Shown here: in pieces, positions 33,746 through 43,980 of the stretch | Position numbering within the stretch: the stretch's first letter is position 1 | Layout: every line of letters starts with the position of its first letter | Assembly: GCA_025210615.1 (NCBI GenBank) | Contig: JAOARJ010000015.1 | Span: 32,622 to 96,621, forward strand | Direction of reading: 5' to 3' | DNA length: 64,000 nt | Origin: Candidatus Altimarinota bacterium | Lineage (GTDB): Bacteria; Patescibacteriota; Gracilibacteria; BD1-5; UBA6164 | Translations under genes and position numbers: made by a program | Notes under the pieces: model-generated | The model's database searches: none | What the model saw: only the letters and a program-made list of their open reading frames with translations | Told to the model about the DNA's origin: nothing

Positions 33746-33931
33746 ATGTTTAAATATTTTAAAGAATCTTTAGCTGAATTTAGACACGTTAGTTGGCCAA
33801 CAAAAAAGCAAACTAGAAGTTATTTAAGAATAGTTGTATGAGTTTTAACAGCTTTTACAATTTATTTAATGATTGTAGGATGAGTATTTTCATCTGCATT
33901 ATTTATGATTAAAGATTTATTAACTAAATAA
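33746..33931 (+). CDS. secE: Preprotein translocase subunit SecE
   Basis: 61 residues, the single-helix form of SecE. The amphipathic segment FKESLAEFRHVSWPTKKQT ending in the diagnostic V-x-W-P-x-x-x-E/Q-T motif precedes one membrane helix (VVGVLTAFTIYLMIVGGVFSS). Clamps SecY in the membrane. Nine nt before nusG, the classical gene pair. Confidence 0.93.
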
Positions 33932-33940
33932 TAGGATAAA

Positions 33941-34480
33941 ATGGTAAAGAAAGCCAAAGCCGAATGGTATGTGATTCAAGTTGTTTCAGGAACAGAAGAA
34001 ACTGTGAGAACTTCTCTTTTACAAAGAAAAGAAAGATTTGGATTAGAAGATCACATTTTAGATGTATTTGTACCTATGCATGATGTAATTAGTAGAAAGA
34101 AATCTGGAGAAAAAGTGAAAACTCAAAAAAATATTTTTCCAGGTTATATTTTGGTGCAAATGGTAGTAACTAACGAAAGTTGGTATATTGTTCGTAATAC
34201 TCCAAATGTAACTTGATTTTTATGAGCGTGAAATATTCCTGTACCAGTTGCTTGAGAAGAATTAGATAGACTTAAATGAGTATTAAAAGATAAAGCTCAA
34301 ACTTATTCAACAAATTTCAAAGAAGGAGATAGAGCAATTATTGTAGATGGTCCTTTTGAATGAAATGAATGAAATATTACTGAAGTAGATGAGGATAAAT
34401 GACTTGTGAAAGTTAATATAAATTTACTTGGAAGAGATACTCCGATAGAATTAGAATTTTCTCAAATTAAAACTAACTAG
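33941..34480 (+). CDS. nusG: Transcription elongation/antitermination factor NusG
   Basis: 179 residues. NGN domain (WYVIQVVSGTEETVRTSL, FPGYILVQMV, WYIVRNTPNVTGFLG) and C-terminal KOW domain (FKEGDRAIIVDGPFEGNEGNITEVDED). Couples RNA polymerase to Rho or the ribosome. Normally rplK follows secE-nusG; here a membrane-anchored protein and greA follow instead. Confidence 0.95.
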
Positions 34481-34485
34481 ATTTT

Positions 34486-35169
34486 ATGGAAACAAAAACT
34501 ATATCAAAAATTTTGTGTGGTTTAGCTATTTTTTCTATAGTATTTCTATGATTATATTATGGTAGTGAAGATTTTAGAGTTATAATAAAGTGAATAAAAC
34601 ACTGAGATAATTCGAATAAAATAGAAGTAACAGATGAAATAAAAATTCCAGAAAATAATGTTAGTGTAGAACTTCCAAAAATAGAAAAAGCTGAGCCAGC
34701 AGTTATAGAAAATATTTCTGAAACGCCTAATAATTCAGAAAATAATAGCGAAGATAATGCTGTAATAGAAACGAAAATTATTTCTGATAGCGAGCAAAGT
34801 TTTTTGGATAAATTTAATGAATATAGTTTGACTCATAATGATATTGCATTGCCATTATTTTGAGTACTAAGAGATTTTTCTTCTCCGTATGAAACTTATA
34901 GTAATGATTCTTGAGATTTGACGATATATTTTTTCTGAAAATATGATTATAATGCGTTAAAAACATATTTTAGTGATAGAAAAGAAGTGATAAATATGAG
35001 TGTTAATGAAGTAAATAATTTTGGAGATAATTCATTTTATTTAAATTCTGACGGAAATAATACTTGAAAAACTAGAATAATTTTGAAATTAGGGGAGCAC
35101 GCTTATGCGGTAGAAGTTAACAAAAAAAATTATAACAATATAAAAACAATTTTACTTAATTTAAAATAA
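34486..35169 (+). CDS. Membrane-anchored hypothetical protein
   Basis: 227 residues: N-terminal membrane segment (ILCGLAIFSIVFLGLYYGS), a Glu/Asn-rich linker (residues 50-105), and a C-terminal globular region (about 110-227) predicted to face the outside. I recognise no domain. Starts 5 nt after nusG and ends 4 nt before greA, so it belongs to the secE-nusG-greA transcript. Confidence 0.6.
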
Positions 35170-35173
35170 AATT

Positions 35174-35662
35174 ATGACAGATAAATTCATATATCTTACA
35201 AAAGAGGGGTTTGAAAACTTAAAAAAAGAGCTTGAATATTTAAAAACTGATAAAAGAATTGAGATAGCTGAAAAGCTTAAAGAAGCTATTTCTTATTGAG
35301 ATTTATCAGAAAATTCTGAATATGAAGATGCGAGAAATGAACAATCTCAAATTGAAGTTAGAATCAAACAAATTGAAGCTGATTTAAAATTAGTAAAACT
35401 TATTGATGAAGATGATGCTGACCAAAGTAAAGTAAAAATGGGGTCACTTGTGAAATTAGTTGAAATTATTGATGGAAAAGAGCAAGAAAAAGTTGAATAT
35501 AAGATTATGTGATCAATGGAAACTGATATTTTGGCTACTCCACCAAGAATTTCAAATGAATCTCCAGTAGGGAAAGCGATTATTTGAAAGAAAAAATGAG
35601 CTACAGTTAATGTAAAAGCTCCAGCTTGAACTAAAAAATACAAAATTATAAGCTTTAAATAG
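35174..35662 (+). CDS. greA: Transcription elongation factor GreA
   Basis: 162 residues. N-terminal coiled-coil hairpin ([40 protein letters not shown]) with the acidic tip EDARNEQ, and a C-terminal FKBP-like domain (ISNESPVGKAIIGKKKGATVNVKAPAGTKKYKIISF). Stimulates transcript cleavage by stalled RNA polymerase. The D-L-S-E-N tip Gly preceding it is TGA. Normal length. Confidence 0.95.
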
Positions 35663-35693
35663 GCTTAGTTATATTTTATAAAAAATTAAAATT

Positions 35694-36122
35694 ATGCCAG
35701 AAACTTTAGTGCAAACAAATATTTTTTATGAAAATATTATATTAATTCCAGTTATAACGATTATTATAACTATTGTTTTGAAGTGAATTGTTTTTAAATT
35801 ACTTTGAAAAAAAGATCACGTAAGTTTGGCATTATGAAGTGGTTGAATGCCTAGTGCACATTCTTCTTTTGTATCAAGTTTGACAACTGCTATTGCTATA
35901 AAACATTGAATAGATTCTGATTTATTTGCTTTAGCTTTGGTGATTGCTGTTGTTGTGATATATGATGCGATAAATGTTAGATATGAAGCTTGACTACACG
36001 CGAAAGCTATGAATAAAAATTTATGAAGTAATTTTAAAGAATCGCTTTGACACTTACCGAGTGAAGCATTTGCTTGAAGTATTTTGTGAATTATAGTCGC
36101 TGTAATTTTAAAAGTTATATAA
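35694..36122 (+). CDS. DUF212/divergent PAP2 family membrane protein
   Basis: 142 residues, mostly membrane. The conserved block GGMPSAHSSFVSSLTTAIAI, then VVVIYDAINVRYEAGLHAKAMN and ESLGHLPSEAFAGSILGIIVAVIL identify the family, a shortened relative of PAP2 phosphatases (the SAH and H-x-P motifs are kept). Substrate unknown, possibly a lipid phosphate. Several of the motif glycines are TGA. 31 nt after greA. Confidence 0.85.
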
Positions 36123-36148
36123 AAAATATTTTTTAATTTATATTTATT

Positions 36149-36463
36149 GTGTGAGATTTTGATAAATGACCAGAATGAAAAAATAGCTCTGAGATTGATC
36201 CAAAACAATTAGAAATAGATAAAATCTATTATACAAGACTTTTAGAACAAATTTTTAATGATGAAATTGAGCCTAAATATTGATTAACAATAATATGAGA
36301 GATATCAAGTAGGGCTGCTAAATGACATTTTGCTTGGGAAGAATTATGAACTACTGAGGATAAAGCTAGGGAAAAGTATCAAGAAATGTATAAGAAAAGG
36401 CTAGGTCAAATAAAAAGAGAAACGACTCCTTCAAATCCATTTAAAAAATGAACTGAATTATAA
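36149..36463 (+). CDS. Hypothetical 104-residue protein (GTG start)
   Basis: Short, charged protein without signal or membrane segment. GTG at 36149 is the only plausible start before the conserved-looking frame, since no ATG occurs before residue 77. Six TGA codons early in the frame would make it unreadable in the standard code. Ends in a terminator. No family recognised. Confidence 0.5.
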
Positions 36464-36491
36464 AAAAACTGTTTTTATAAGCAGTTTTTTT
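36464..36491 (+). terminator. Terminator
   Basis: AAAAACTG / CAGTTTTT stem followed by TTTGTTTTTTT. Confidence 0.65.
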
Positions 36492-36547
36492 GTTTTTTTG
36501 TAAAACTTATGATAGAATATTTTAAATATATTTTAATTATAGAAAAT

Positions 36548-37036
36548 ATGTCAATAACATGATTAGATATTCCTTGATTATTTGATGATAACAGAGAAAA
36601 ATTAGCAGAAATAAAAATAAAGAAATTATGGGAACAAATGTGGGAGAGATTGGAAGAAGAATGATATTATTTAATTTGAGAATATGCTGAGGATTTAAAT
36701 AATATTTATAAAGATGTTGTTTTTTATGAAGAAATAACCTGGGATGAACTATTAATAGAAGAAGAATATTTTTTAGATCATTATTTCGCTTCAGCAAGAG
36801 AATTAGTAAAGCTTATAAGAAGTTCAGAAAATAATATTGAATATTTTCCTGTTTTGGTAGATATATTAGGTACAGGTTTTATAAAACAAGAAGATATAGA
36901 ATTATCAGATAAAGAATATTCTCAACTTCGTATGAAATATGTTTTGAGTAAGAAAGATAATAGTTGTTGAGATGATTATAGTTATAAGAAAAGTTTTATT
37001 CATAGATATACTAATATTTTTTCTAGAGATAGATAA
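36548..37036 (+). CDS. Hypothetical acidic protein
   Basis: 162 residues, Glu- and Tyr-rich, soluble, with mostly helical character (KIKKLWEQMWERLEEEGYYLIGEYAEDLNNIYKD). Four TGA glycines. Stands alone between two terminators. No family recognised. Confidence 0.55.
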
Positions 37037-37046
37037 ACAAAAAAAG

Positions 37047-37078
37047 AAAAAACTACCTAAATTTAGGCAGTTTTTTTA
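37047..37078. terminator. Bidirectional terminator before gdhA
   Basis: AAACTACCTAAA / TTTAGGCAGTTT stem with one mismatch, A-run before and T-run after. Confidence 0.75.
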
Positions 37079-37091
37079 TTAATTTATTAAA

Positions 37092-38348
37092 TTATTTTAA
37101 ATCTCATCTAAGTTGCATCGCATCTCTTACTCTTTTTATTGAAACGATATAGGCAGCTTTTCTAAGCGAAGTTTCATACTCCTTAGCAGTATTATAAACT
37201 CAAGTTGTAGCTAAATTCATTTTTTCTTTTAATCTTTCTTCAACTTCTTGTGCGCTCCAATAAAAATTCATATCATTTTGTACTTGTTCAAAATATGAAA
37301 CAGTAACTCCTCAAGCATTAGCTAAAATATCAGGAATAACAGTTATTCACATATTTTCTAAAATTTCATCTCAAGCAGGAGTAGTAGGACCATTTGCTAG
37401 CTCTACAACATATTTAGCTTTTACTTTATCAGCATTATTTTCAGTGATTTGGTTTTCAAGTGCTGCTGGAACTAAAATGTCACAATCTTGAATTAATAAA
37501 TCTTCATTAGAAACTTCTATTTTAGTTGTACTATTACATTCAGTAACTGATTGTCTATTAGCTTTAAATTCATCAATTTTAGTTAAATTAATTCAGTCAG
37601 TAGGATTATAAATTCCTCATTTTGAGTCAGAAATTCAGATGATTTTTGCTCATAACTCTTCAGCTAGGTGAGCGAAAGTTAATCAAGCGTTTCAAGCTCA
37701 TTGAACAACGATTTTTTTATCTTTTAAACTATCTCAATTTAATTCTAAGATTTTTAATAAACTGTAGATTCAACCTTGAGCAGTAGCTTTATCTCTACCT
37801 AAGCTTCATCATACTTCTAGAGGTTTTCAAGTGAAACTTCCAGGAGTATATTTTCATACTAAACGAGAATATTCATCCATCATCCAAGACATAATTTGTC
37901 AGTTTGTGTTAACATCTGGAGCTGGTACATCTGCTCCGCTTCAAATATATTTATAAATCTCTCTTACATATCCTCTTGATAATTGTTCTAATTCTTTTTC
38001 GCTTAGTTCTTTTGGATTAACTATAATACCTCATTTACCTCATCATAAAGGCAAATCTAAGACACTTGTTTTTATCGTCATCCAAATAGATAATGCTTTT
38101 ACTTCTTCTCTTGATACATCTTGATGGAATCTAATTCAACCTTTAAAAGGTCCTCTAGCTTCGTTGTGTTGGCTTCTAAATCCTTTAAAAACTTTTATTT
38201 CTCCAGAATCCATTTTCACAGGTATCGATATTTCTAAAATTCTTTTTGGATTAGATAAAATTTCAAGTAAATCAGTATTATTTTTATCAAATAATTCTAG
38301 CGAGTTTTTTAATTGTTTTTTCGCTATTTCATATGGATTATTTTTCAT
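37092..38348 (-). CDS. gdhA: Glutamate/leucine-type dehydrogenase
   Basis: 418 residues, the size of hexameric NAD(P)-dependent glutamate dehydrogenases. [24 protein letters not shown] holds the substrate-binding Lys, and LPLGGGKGGIIVNP the catalytic-Lys loop, both with TGA glycines; [20 protein letters not shown] and the dinucleotide fold VVQGAGNAG follow. Reversibly deaminates glutamate to 2-oxoglutarate. The Rossmann GxGxxG reads G-A-G-N-A-G. Upstream on the same strand is trxA (28-nt gap), so they may be co-transcribed. Confidence 0.94.
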
Positions 38349-38376
38349 CTTATTTTCTGGTTAAAATATAAAAATT

Positions 38377-38694
38377 TTACAGTTGTTCTTCTATTTTTGA
38401 TACTAAAACATTTTTTCCTTGTACTCACATTAATGTTTCTACTAATTCTCCGTCTTTGAATAATAAAATTGTAGGAATACTCATTATTCCATATTTTCTA
38501 GCTGTTTCTCATGCGTTATCAACGTTTACTTTAACTACTTTAGCTTTTCATTCCATTTCAGTAGCTAATTCATCAATAACAGGAGATAACATTTGACAAG
38601 GTCCACACCAATCAGCATAGAAATCTACTAATACAACTCATTGTGACTCTAATACTTCGCTGTTGAAATCAGCATCTGTAACTATTTGTGCCAT
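38377..38694 (-). CDS. trxA: Thioredoxin
   Basis: 105 residues with the active site WCGPC (about residue 30-34), VLVDFYADWCGPCQML, the cis-proline IMSIPTILLF and the conserved Gly before the C-terminal helix. Thiol-disulfide reductant in the cytoplasm. In line with gdhA on the same strand. Confidence 0.96.
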
Positions 38695-38731
38695 AATAAT
38701 AAAATTAATAATTAAGTTATTATAAGGTGAT

Positions 38732-38766
38732 AAAAAGACGCCTAGAAAAAATTCTAAGGGCGTCCT
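38732..38766 (-). terminator. Terminator of tRNA-Lys
   Basis: On the minus strand GACGCCCTTAGAA / TTCTAGGCGTC pair around TTTT, then TCTTTTTAT; lies just after the tRNA. Confidence 0.75.
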
Positions 38767-38784
38767 TATTATATCTATTTTTAA

Positions 38785-38860
38785 TGGTGGGTCAACCGGG
38801 ACTCGAACCCAGGACCAGCGGCTTAAAAGGCCGTTGCTCTACCAACTGAGCTATTGACCC
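38785..38860 (-). tRNA. tRNA-Lys (anticodon UUU)
   Basis: 76 nt including an encoded CCA. Acceptor GGGTCAA / TTGACCC, D arm GCTC...GAGC with GTTGGTA loop, anticodon loop CTTTTAA (anticodon TTT), T loop TTCGAGT. One A-C mismatch at the top of the anticodon stem. Reads AAA and AAG. Confidence 0.95.
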
Positions 38861-38901
38861 ACTATTTATTAGTGGTTTACTTTCTCCTGAAAGCGAGACT
38901 A

Positions 38902-38929
38902 ATATTAAACATTTTTTTTAATAATGCAA
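38902..38929 (-). promoter_or_regulatory. tRNA-Lys promoter
   Basis: On the minus strand TTGCAT, 16-nt spacer, TAATAT, about 42 nt before the tRNA. Confidence 0.5.
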
Positions 38930-38957
38930 ATCTTTTTTTGACTTTTTTTTATAAAAA

Positions 38958-38988
38958 ATAAAAAAGGCTTAAATAAGCCTTTTTTGTA
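38958..38988 (-). terminator. Terminator of the ABC exporter gene
   Basis: AAAAAGGCTT / AAGCCTTTTT with an AAAT loop; on the minus strand it follows the exporter's stop codon. Confidence 0.75.
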
Positions 38989-39004
38989 GATAAAAAATTA
39001 TAAT

Positions 39005-40774
39005 TTATACTATAACTAATCTATCTGGATTAGCGATGCTATAGAATTTTCATTTTTTATTCATTAGTTCTTCATACTTTCCAGCTTCTACAACTTCTCA
39101 ATTTTCCAAAACTAATATTTTATCAGCGTTTTGGACTGTTGATAATCTATGTGCGATAATTATACTTGTTTTTCATTTCATTAAATTATCTAAAGATTTT
39201 TTAACTTCTACTTCTGTTTTATTATCTAACGCGCTCGTTGCTTCATCTAAAATTAATATTTGTGGGTTTTTTAAGATTATTCTGGCGATTGATAATCTTT
39301 GTTTTTCTCATCATGATAATTTTAGTCATCTTTCTCAAATTATAGTATCAAGTCAATCTTCTAATTTTAATACGAAATCTGCTTTAGCTAGTTTTATAGC
39401 ATTTATTAACTCCTGCTCGGTTGCATTGGATTTCGCGTATAATAAATTTTCTCTAATTGTGTCATTAAATAGGGTATTATCTTGCATCACAAGTCAGATA
39501 TTTTCTCTTAAACTTTCTTTATTTATTTGAGAAGTATCTTGTCAGTCTAATAATATTTTTCAAGAGTTTATTTCCCAGAATCTTATAATTAGATTTGTGA
39601 TAGTTGTTTTTCACGCTCCAGTATTTCATACAAAAGCGATTTTTTCTCAAGGATTAATAGTGAAATTAATATTTTTCAGAGTTTGTTTATCTTTGTTATA
39701 AGAAAAACTTACATCTTTAAATTCTATTTTTCAGTCTATATTTTCTATATTTTTTGAATTAGGATTATCGTTATCTAATTTTATATTATCAAATTCTTGA
39801 AAGAATTTTTTACTTCTTGATAATTGCGTTTGGATATTTTTAAGTTGAGAAAAAATATAATTAAGTGGCCAATAAATATAATTTAGATACATATAAAAAA
39901 CTAGTAATGTAGCGATTCAAATCTCTCCAGATTGTATCATAAAAATTCAAACTATCAGAATTATTGCTCTAGAAAAAGTTGTAAGTCAGTTCATATAAAC
40001 GGCTGCTAATTGCCATCTTTTTGATATAGAATATTGATTTTCTAGTGCGTAATTAGTTTCGTTTTCAAACTTTTTTTCAAATAAACTTTCTAATTTTAAA
40101 GTTTTTACAACAGCTAAGTTTGTCAAAGTTTCTCAAAAATGTCAGAAAGTTTTATCCCAGCTTTTATTAACTTCATTTTGTTTTTCAGCAGTTTTTTTAT
40201 TAAAAAATATTCACATAAAAATTATAACAGGAAGCATACTTAATGCTCCGATAGCAAGTTTCCAATTTATTATAAATATTACAACAATAGTTGTTAGAAC
40301 TCAGAATAAAACTCTAAGGACATCAAGCATTATGGCTTGCATAAAAAATAATTGTCCATCTATTCATCTATCAAAATTTTTATAAATACTACCAGGTTTT
40401 TTATTTAAATATTCTCAGTAATCTAGCTTTATAATTCTTTTTAAATAGGTTACAGCAGTATTTATATGCCATCTTAAAGCAGGTACATCAAAGATATAAT
40501 AATTATAAATAAATGATAAAATTACGGATATTATAGAATAGATTATTAATCCTATTAATATCGGCATTATTTTATTTATTTCTAAGTTTCAAGTATTATA
40601 AAAAGACTCTATTTTTTGTAAAACTTCATTTATAATTAGTGGTTCTATATATAGAAAAATAGCTAGAAATAACGAAAATAATATAGTGAAGATAAAATAT
40701 TTTTTTCATTTATAATCTATAAACAGCTTGATAGTTTTTTTCGCAGCTTGCATATTTGTCATCTCTTTTTTCAT
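39005..40774 (-). CDS. ABC exporter (fused membrane and ATPase domains)
   Basis: 589 residues. Six membrane helices in residues about 20-310, then an ATP-binding domain: Walker A AFVGNTGAGKTT, signature [15 protein letters not shown], Walker [13 protein letters not shown] and the H-loop IIAHRLSTV. Both glycines of the LSGG signature are TGA. The half-transporter would dimerise; MsbA/MDR-like exporters of lipids, peptides or drugs share this layout. Substrate not deducible. Divergent from tRNA-Gly(UCA). Confidence 0.92.
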
Positions 40775-40858
40775 CTTATTTTTTCTTAATCAAATAAATT
40801 ATTTTGTTTAACAAGGTTAGAATATTATATATATTTTTAAGAAAAATCAAAAAAAAGT

Positions 40859-40886
40859 TTGACATATTGCATAAGATTTATATACT
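40859..40886 (+). promoter_or_regulatory. Strong promoter of tRNA-Gly(UCA)
   Basis: TTGACA (40859-40864), 16-nt spacer, TATACT (40881-40886), the best match to the sigma-70 consensus in the window. A leader of about 58 nt follows, with a GCTAAC / GTTAGC hairpin (40894-40912). Confidence 0.85.
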
Positions 40887-40950
40887 ACTTCACGCTAACT
40901 AGTTTTGTTAGCAAACAAAAAGAGAGTTATAAACTCCTCTATTAAAATTT

Positions 40951-41029
40951 GCGGGGGTAACATAAAAGAGTGAGTGTACTAAGGCTTCAACCCTTGGGTG
41001 TGCCAGTTCAAACCTGGTCCCCCGCTCCA
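40951..41029 (+). tRNA. tRNA-Gly (anticodon UCA), UGA-decoding
   Basis: 79 nt with encoded CCA. Acceptor GCGGGGG / CCCCCGC (7 bp), discriminator U, D stem ACAT / GTGT, anticodon stem TAAGG / CCTTG extended by C-G, loop CTTCAAC (anticodon TCA at 40987-40989), T arm GCCAG TTCAAAC CTGGT. G1-C72, C2-G71, G3-C70 and U73 are the known identity elements of bacterial tRNA-Gly, so the tRNA should be charged with Gly and read UGA. The D loop lacks the GG pair that normally contacts the T loop, and two nucleotides instead of one join D and anticodon stems. Its presence explains why the frames only read with TGA = Gly. Confidence 0.93.
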
Positions 41030-41040
41030 AATTGAAATAA

Positions 41041-41073
41041 AAAAGATTTTAGGTAAGGGCCTAAATTTTTTAT
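41041..41073 (+). terminator. Terminator of tRNA-Gly(UCA)
   Basis: TTTTAGG / CCTAAA stem around TAAGG-type loop, then TTTTTTATTG. Confidence 0.7.
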
Positions 41074-41153
41074 TGTAAAATATTATATTCAATCTTGAAT
41101 TATTAATTAAATAGCTATAATAAAGTTATTAAATATTAATTTACAAGAAAATT

Positions 41154-41492
41154 ATGATAAAATGTTTTAAAGCTGAAGAAGCTAAAATAAGAAAAATTTC
41201 TGATTCATATTCTGTCGCTAATTTATTAACAGTAGAAAATAGTGAAAAACTTAGCGTAGCTGTGAGTGAAGCAGTAGAACATAATGAAACAACTCAGACG
41301 TCAAGTGATAGAGCATACTATATATTAGAATGAGAATTAGTTATCAACGATGAATTAAAAGCGAAAAAATGAGATTTAATTTTTATACCAGGGAATAGAG
41401 AATATAACTTTAAATGAACATTTAAAGCAGTATTAATAAATTCTCCAGCGTTTAAGAAAGAAGAAGAAAAAATTAAAAATTTGAAAAAATAA
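41154..41492 (+). CDS. Cupin-like small protein
   Basis: 112 residues; YYILEGELVINDELKAKKGDLIFIPGNREYNFKG is the cupin pattern of G-x-L-x-[ILV]...G-D-x-[FILV]-[IFV]-P-x. The metal His residues of many cupins are absent, so it may be a non-enzymatic barrel. Preceded by TTGAAT (41095) and TATAAT (41116), a plausible promoter with a 15-nt spacer. Confidence 0.65.
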
Positions 41493-41544
41493 TTATTATC
41501 TATATAATATAGACCACTTATAAAATAAAATTAATAATAAAATT

Positions 41545-41877
41545 ATGGCAAATAGTCACGGATTAACATCAAGAATTGTAAAAAAACAAGCTGCTGCTAG
41601 AAAATTAGCGAAAGGAAAAAAGAAAGCGGCTCAAGTTCATATTGGGAATGAAAATCCTCAAGTAAGAAAGAATCAAAGCTACAAATCAAGAAATCATTAT
41701 TATGAAAATAAACAAAATTTTCCTAAGAAAAAATTAAGAACAAAAAGTATTGAATCTCTTCAAGAACAAGGGATTATTGATGAAAGAGGTTTTTTTGTAA
41801 AAGGGAAAAAGAAAAATTTCATTACAAAATCAATGGTAGATTCAAAAGGTTTGGATTTTTATGGTATGCCTAGATAA
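41545..41877 (+). CDS. Small very basic protein
   Basis: 110 residues, about a quarter Lys and Arg (KKQAAARKLAKGKKKAAQ; KGKKKNFITK), no signal peptide or membrane segment. Such composition fits a ribosome- or nucleoid-associated protein, but no family is recognised. No TGA codon, and only GGA/GGG/GGT glycines. 52 nt after the cupin gene; ends in a terminator. Confidence 0.55.
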   Translation: MANSHGLTSRIVKKQAAARKLAKGKKKAAQVHIGNENPQVRKNQSYKSRNHYYENKQNFPKKKLRTKSIESLQEQGIIDERGFFVKGKKKNFITKSMVDSKGLDFYGMPR

Positions 41878-41889
41878 TTAAATAAAATA

Positions 41890-41918
41890 AAGCTCTCTAA
41901 TTTCTAGAGAGTTTTTTA
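41890..41918 (+). terminator. Terminator
   Basis: CTCTCTA / TAGAGAG around ATTTC, then TTTTTT. Confidence 0.8.
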
Positions 41919-41950
41919 ATAAGTAATTTTTATTAAAATTTTAAGAAAAT

Positions 41951-42015
41951 AAAAAGCGGAGGTATGTTAGACATACCGTCCGCTTTTTTGGGCTAGCTGT
42001 ATTATTTAGCTAGCC
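41951..42015. repeat. GC-rich double-hairpin element 5 / terminator
   Basis: Hairpin 1 (41951-41989): AAAAGCGGA-GGTATG / CATACCGTCCGCTTTT with a 1-nt bulge, flanked by A- and T-runs, so a terminator on both strands. Hairpin 2 (41990-42015): GGCTAGCT / AGCTAGCC around a 9-nt loop, containing the TAG stop of the minus-strand gene. Two adjacent GC-rich stems in an A/T region, as in the other elements, but without the TTGATG lead. Confidence 0.65.
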
Positions 42016-42264
42016 GAAGATAACAGTTAAGTTATCTTTGTTTCGTTCTATTTGATAAGCACTTCCTTGTGCCTCTTTATATGCCCAGCTATTAAGCCAA
42101 GCATAAAAGAGGTGGACTTCGTCGCCAATCTTTTTTATCGCTGTGAATGCGATTGAAAAAGAATTTTTGCGTTGTCTTGAAAGACCTTCATGTAGAACGT
42201 TTGTTCGTGCATTTTCAAGAGCTTTTTTTTCTTGCTCTAAGATATACTCTATCCATTCACACAT
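42010..42264 (-). CDS. Hypothetical protein, probably horizontally acquired
   Basis: 84 residues, unknown family. It differs from its surroundings in three ways: a consensus Shine-Dalgarno AAGGAGG 6 nt before the ATG, four glycines all as GGT/GGC/GGA and no TGA, and Arg codons CGA/CGC where neighbours use AGA. Its GC content is visibly higher. A CTTCGC / GCGAAG hairpin lies in its leader (42277-42296) and a terminator follows the stop. It would be translated the same in the standard code, consistent with recent transfer. No signal or membrane segment. Confidence 0.65.
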   Translation of the reverse strand: MCEWIEYILEQEKKALENARTNVLHEGLSRQRKNSFSIAFTAIKKIGDEVHLFYAWLNSWAYKEAQGSAYQIERNKDNLTVIFG

Positions 42265-42466
42265 AATTTCCTCCTTACTTCGCTTAATTGCGAAGCTAAA
42301 ATTTGTATTTTATAATATAATTATAAAATGTATTTTGTCAATAAAAAAGTATAAAAATAAAGAAAATATATCTAAAAAATTATTATTAATAAATAAGTTT
42401 TGAAAAATGAAAAATCTCTATATTATAGGCATAATTTATTTATAAAATTTATATAAAAATTTAATT

Positions 42467-43975
42467 ATGTTTTTGAAAATTTGTAGAGCATTATTTATCA
42501 GTTTTACTATTTTTATAGCCGTTATTTATATTGTTATTTGAATTTTAAATAGTTTAAAATTAGATGAAAAATATTTTTTAACTTCAAGTATTGATTTTAT
42601 AGAAAATAATAAAAAAATCGATAAAATTTATAGTTTTTGTGATAAAATTAATAGTAAAAATAATATAAATATTATAGAAATTAATAATGAAAAAGAGACT
42701 GAAGAATTATTAAACAAAAAAGAATTTGGGAATATTATTTATGCTTGTAAAACAAATTTTAGTGAAAAATTAACAGCTGATTTTACATATTTTCATAATG
42801 TGAAAACTCTTGAAGAATTAGCTGGTGGTAAATTTATAAATAGTGAAATAGATTATAAGGATAAAGCGAATTTATTTTTGGATTTTGTGAATAAAAAGGG
42901 GATATTAGACTACCAGATTCAGAATTATTCTTTTGATAAAGAAAAATTAAAAACAAATATTTTAATAGAGTTTAGTAATGATTTTCCTGAGCCAAATTTG
43001 AGAGATGGGAATACTGATAATGATGATAATAAACATATAAACTGTGTAAATTGTCATGGAAGTGAGGATATGAAAGGGAAGAGAGTGACTTGAATATTTT
43101 TTTGAGACGCGCATTTTTGAAGATGATTTGAGTATTTTACGCGTGAATGATTAAAAAAAGAGAGTGATTATTTTGAAAAATTTTATCAAGAAGATGATAT
43201 AAATAATGATTTAGAAGAGAATATTCACAGAAGATTATATGGGTTTGATATTGTTTGATTAAATTTAGAAACGGCAGTATCAAGCAAACAAGAGTGTCAA
43301 AAATCAGGGAAAGCGATAGTTTTAAAGACTTTACCTAAATATTTAGATTTATTTAAGAAAGTTTGATTTAATTATTTTAATTTGGCGAATAATCATAGTT
43401 TTGATTGTGGAAGAAGTTGATTTAATGCTACAAAAAAACATTTGTGAGATAAGAAATTAAATTATTTTTGAAATATGGCGTGAGAAGAAAATATTTTGAA
43501 ACAGGAAATAAATTGAATAAAAATCGCATTTATCGGGATAAATGATACTTTTTGGAATATTACTTGAGCTTGAATTAATTATGATAATTTAATAAAAAAG
43601 ATAGAAAAATTAAAGCAGGAGTGATATAAAATTATAATAAATATTCATTGGTGAGCCGAATATAAGACAAAAAATAGTCAAAGACAAGAAAATATAGCGA
43701 AGAGGTTTGCAAAAGCAAAAGTAGATTTAGTTATTGGTCATCATCCGCATGTAGTTCAAAATTATTTAATGTTTTATGAAACTCCAGTTTATTATAGTTT
43801 AGGGAATTTTATTTTTGACCAACCTTTTGAAGAAACCTTACCTTGAATGGCAGTTGCTTTTGAGATAGCGGAGCAAGGGATAAAAACTTATCCGATAACT
43901 TTTACTCGTGATAATAAGAGGTATTTTATAGATAATTTTGAGAGTGATTTTGAAGATGTAGAGATTATAAGGTAG
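42467..43975 (+). CDS. CapA-like (PgsA-type) metallophosphoesterase-fold protein
   Basis: 502 residues. An N-terminal membrane helix (FISFTIFIAVIYIVIGIL) and about 200 linker residues precede the CapA catalytic fold: GIFFGDAHFGRG, GLNLETAV, YFNLANNHSFDCG, INIHWGAEYK, VIGHHPHVVQN and YSLGNFIFDQ, all metal-site motifs of poly-gamma-glutamate biosynthesis/capsule enzymes. The catalytic part is outside the membrane. The linker contains CVNCH, a heme-c-like CxxCH, which I regard as probably chance. No other capsule gene is close. Confidence 0.88.
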
Positions 43976-43980
43976 TATTA

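Noticed and set aside
42467..43975. CVNCH in the CapA-like protein as a heme c site
   Set aside because: Only one motif, in a low-complexity linker, with no cytochrome maturation genes in view; chance is more likely.
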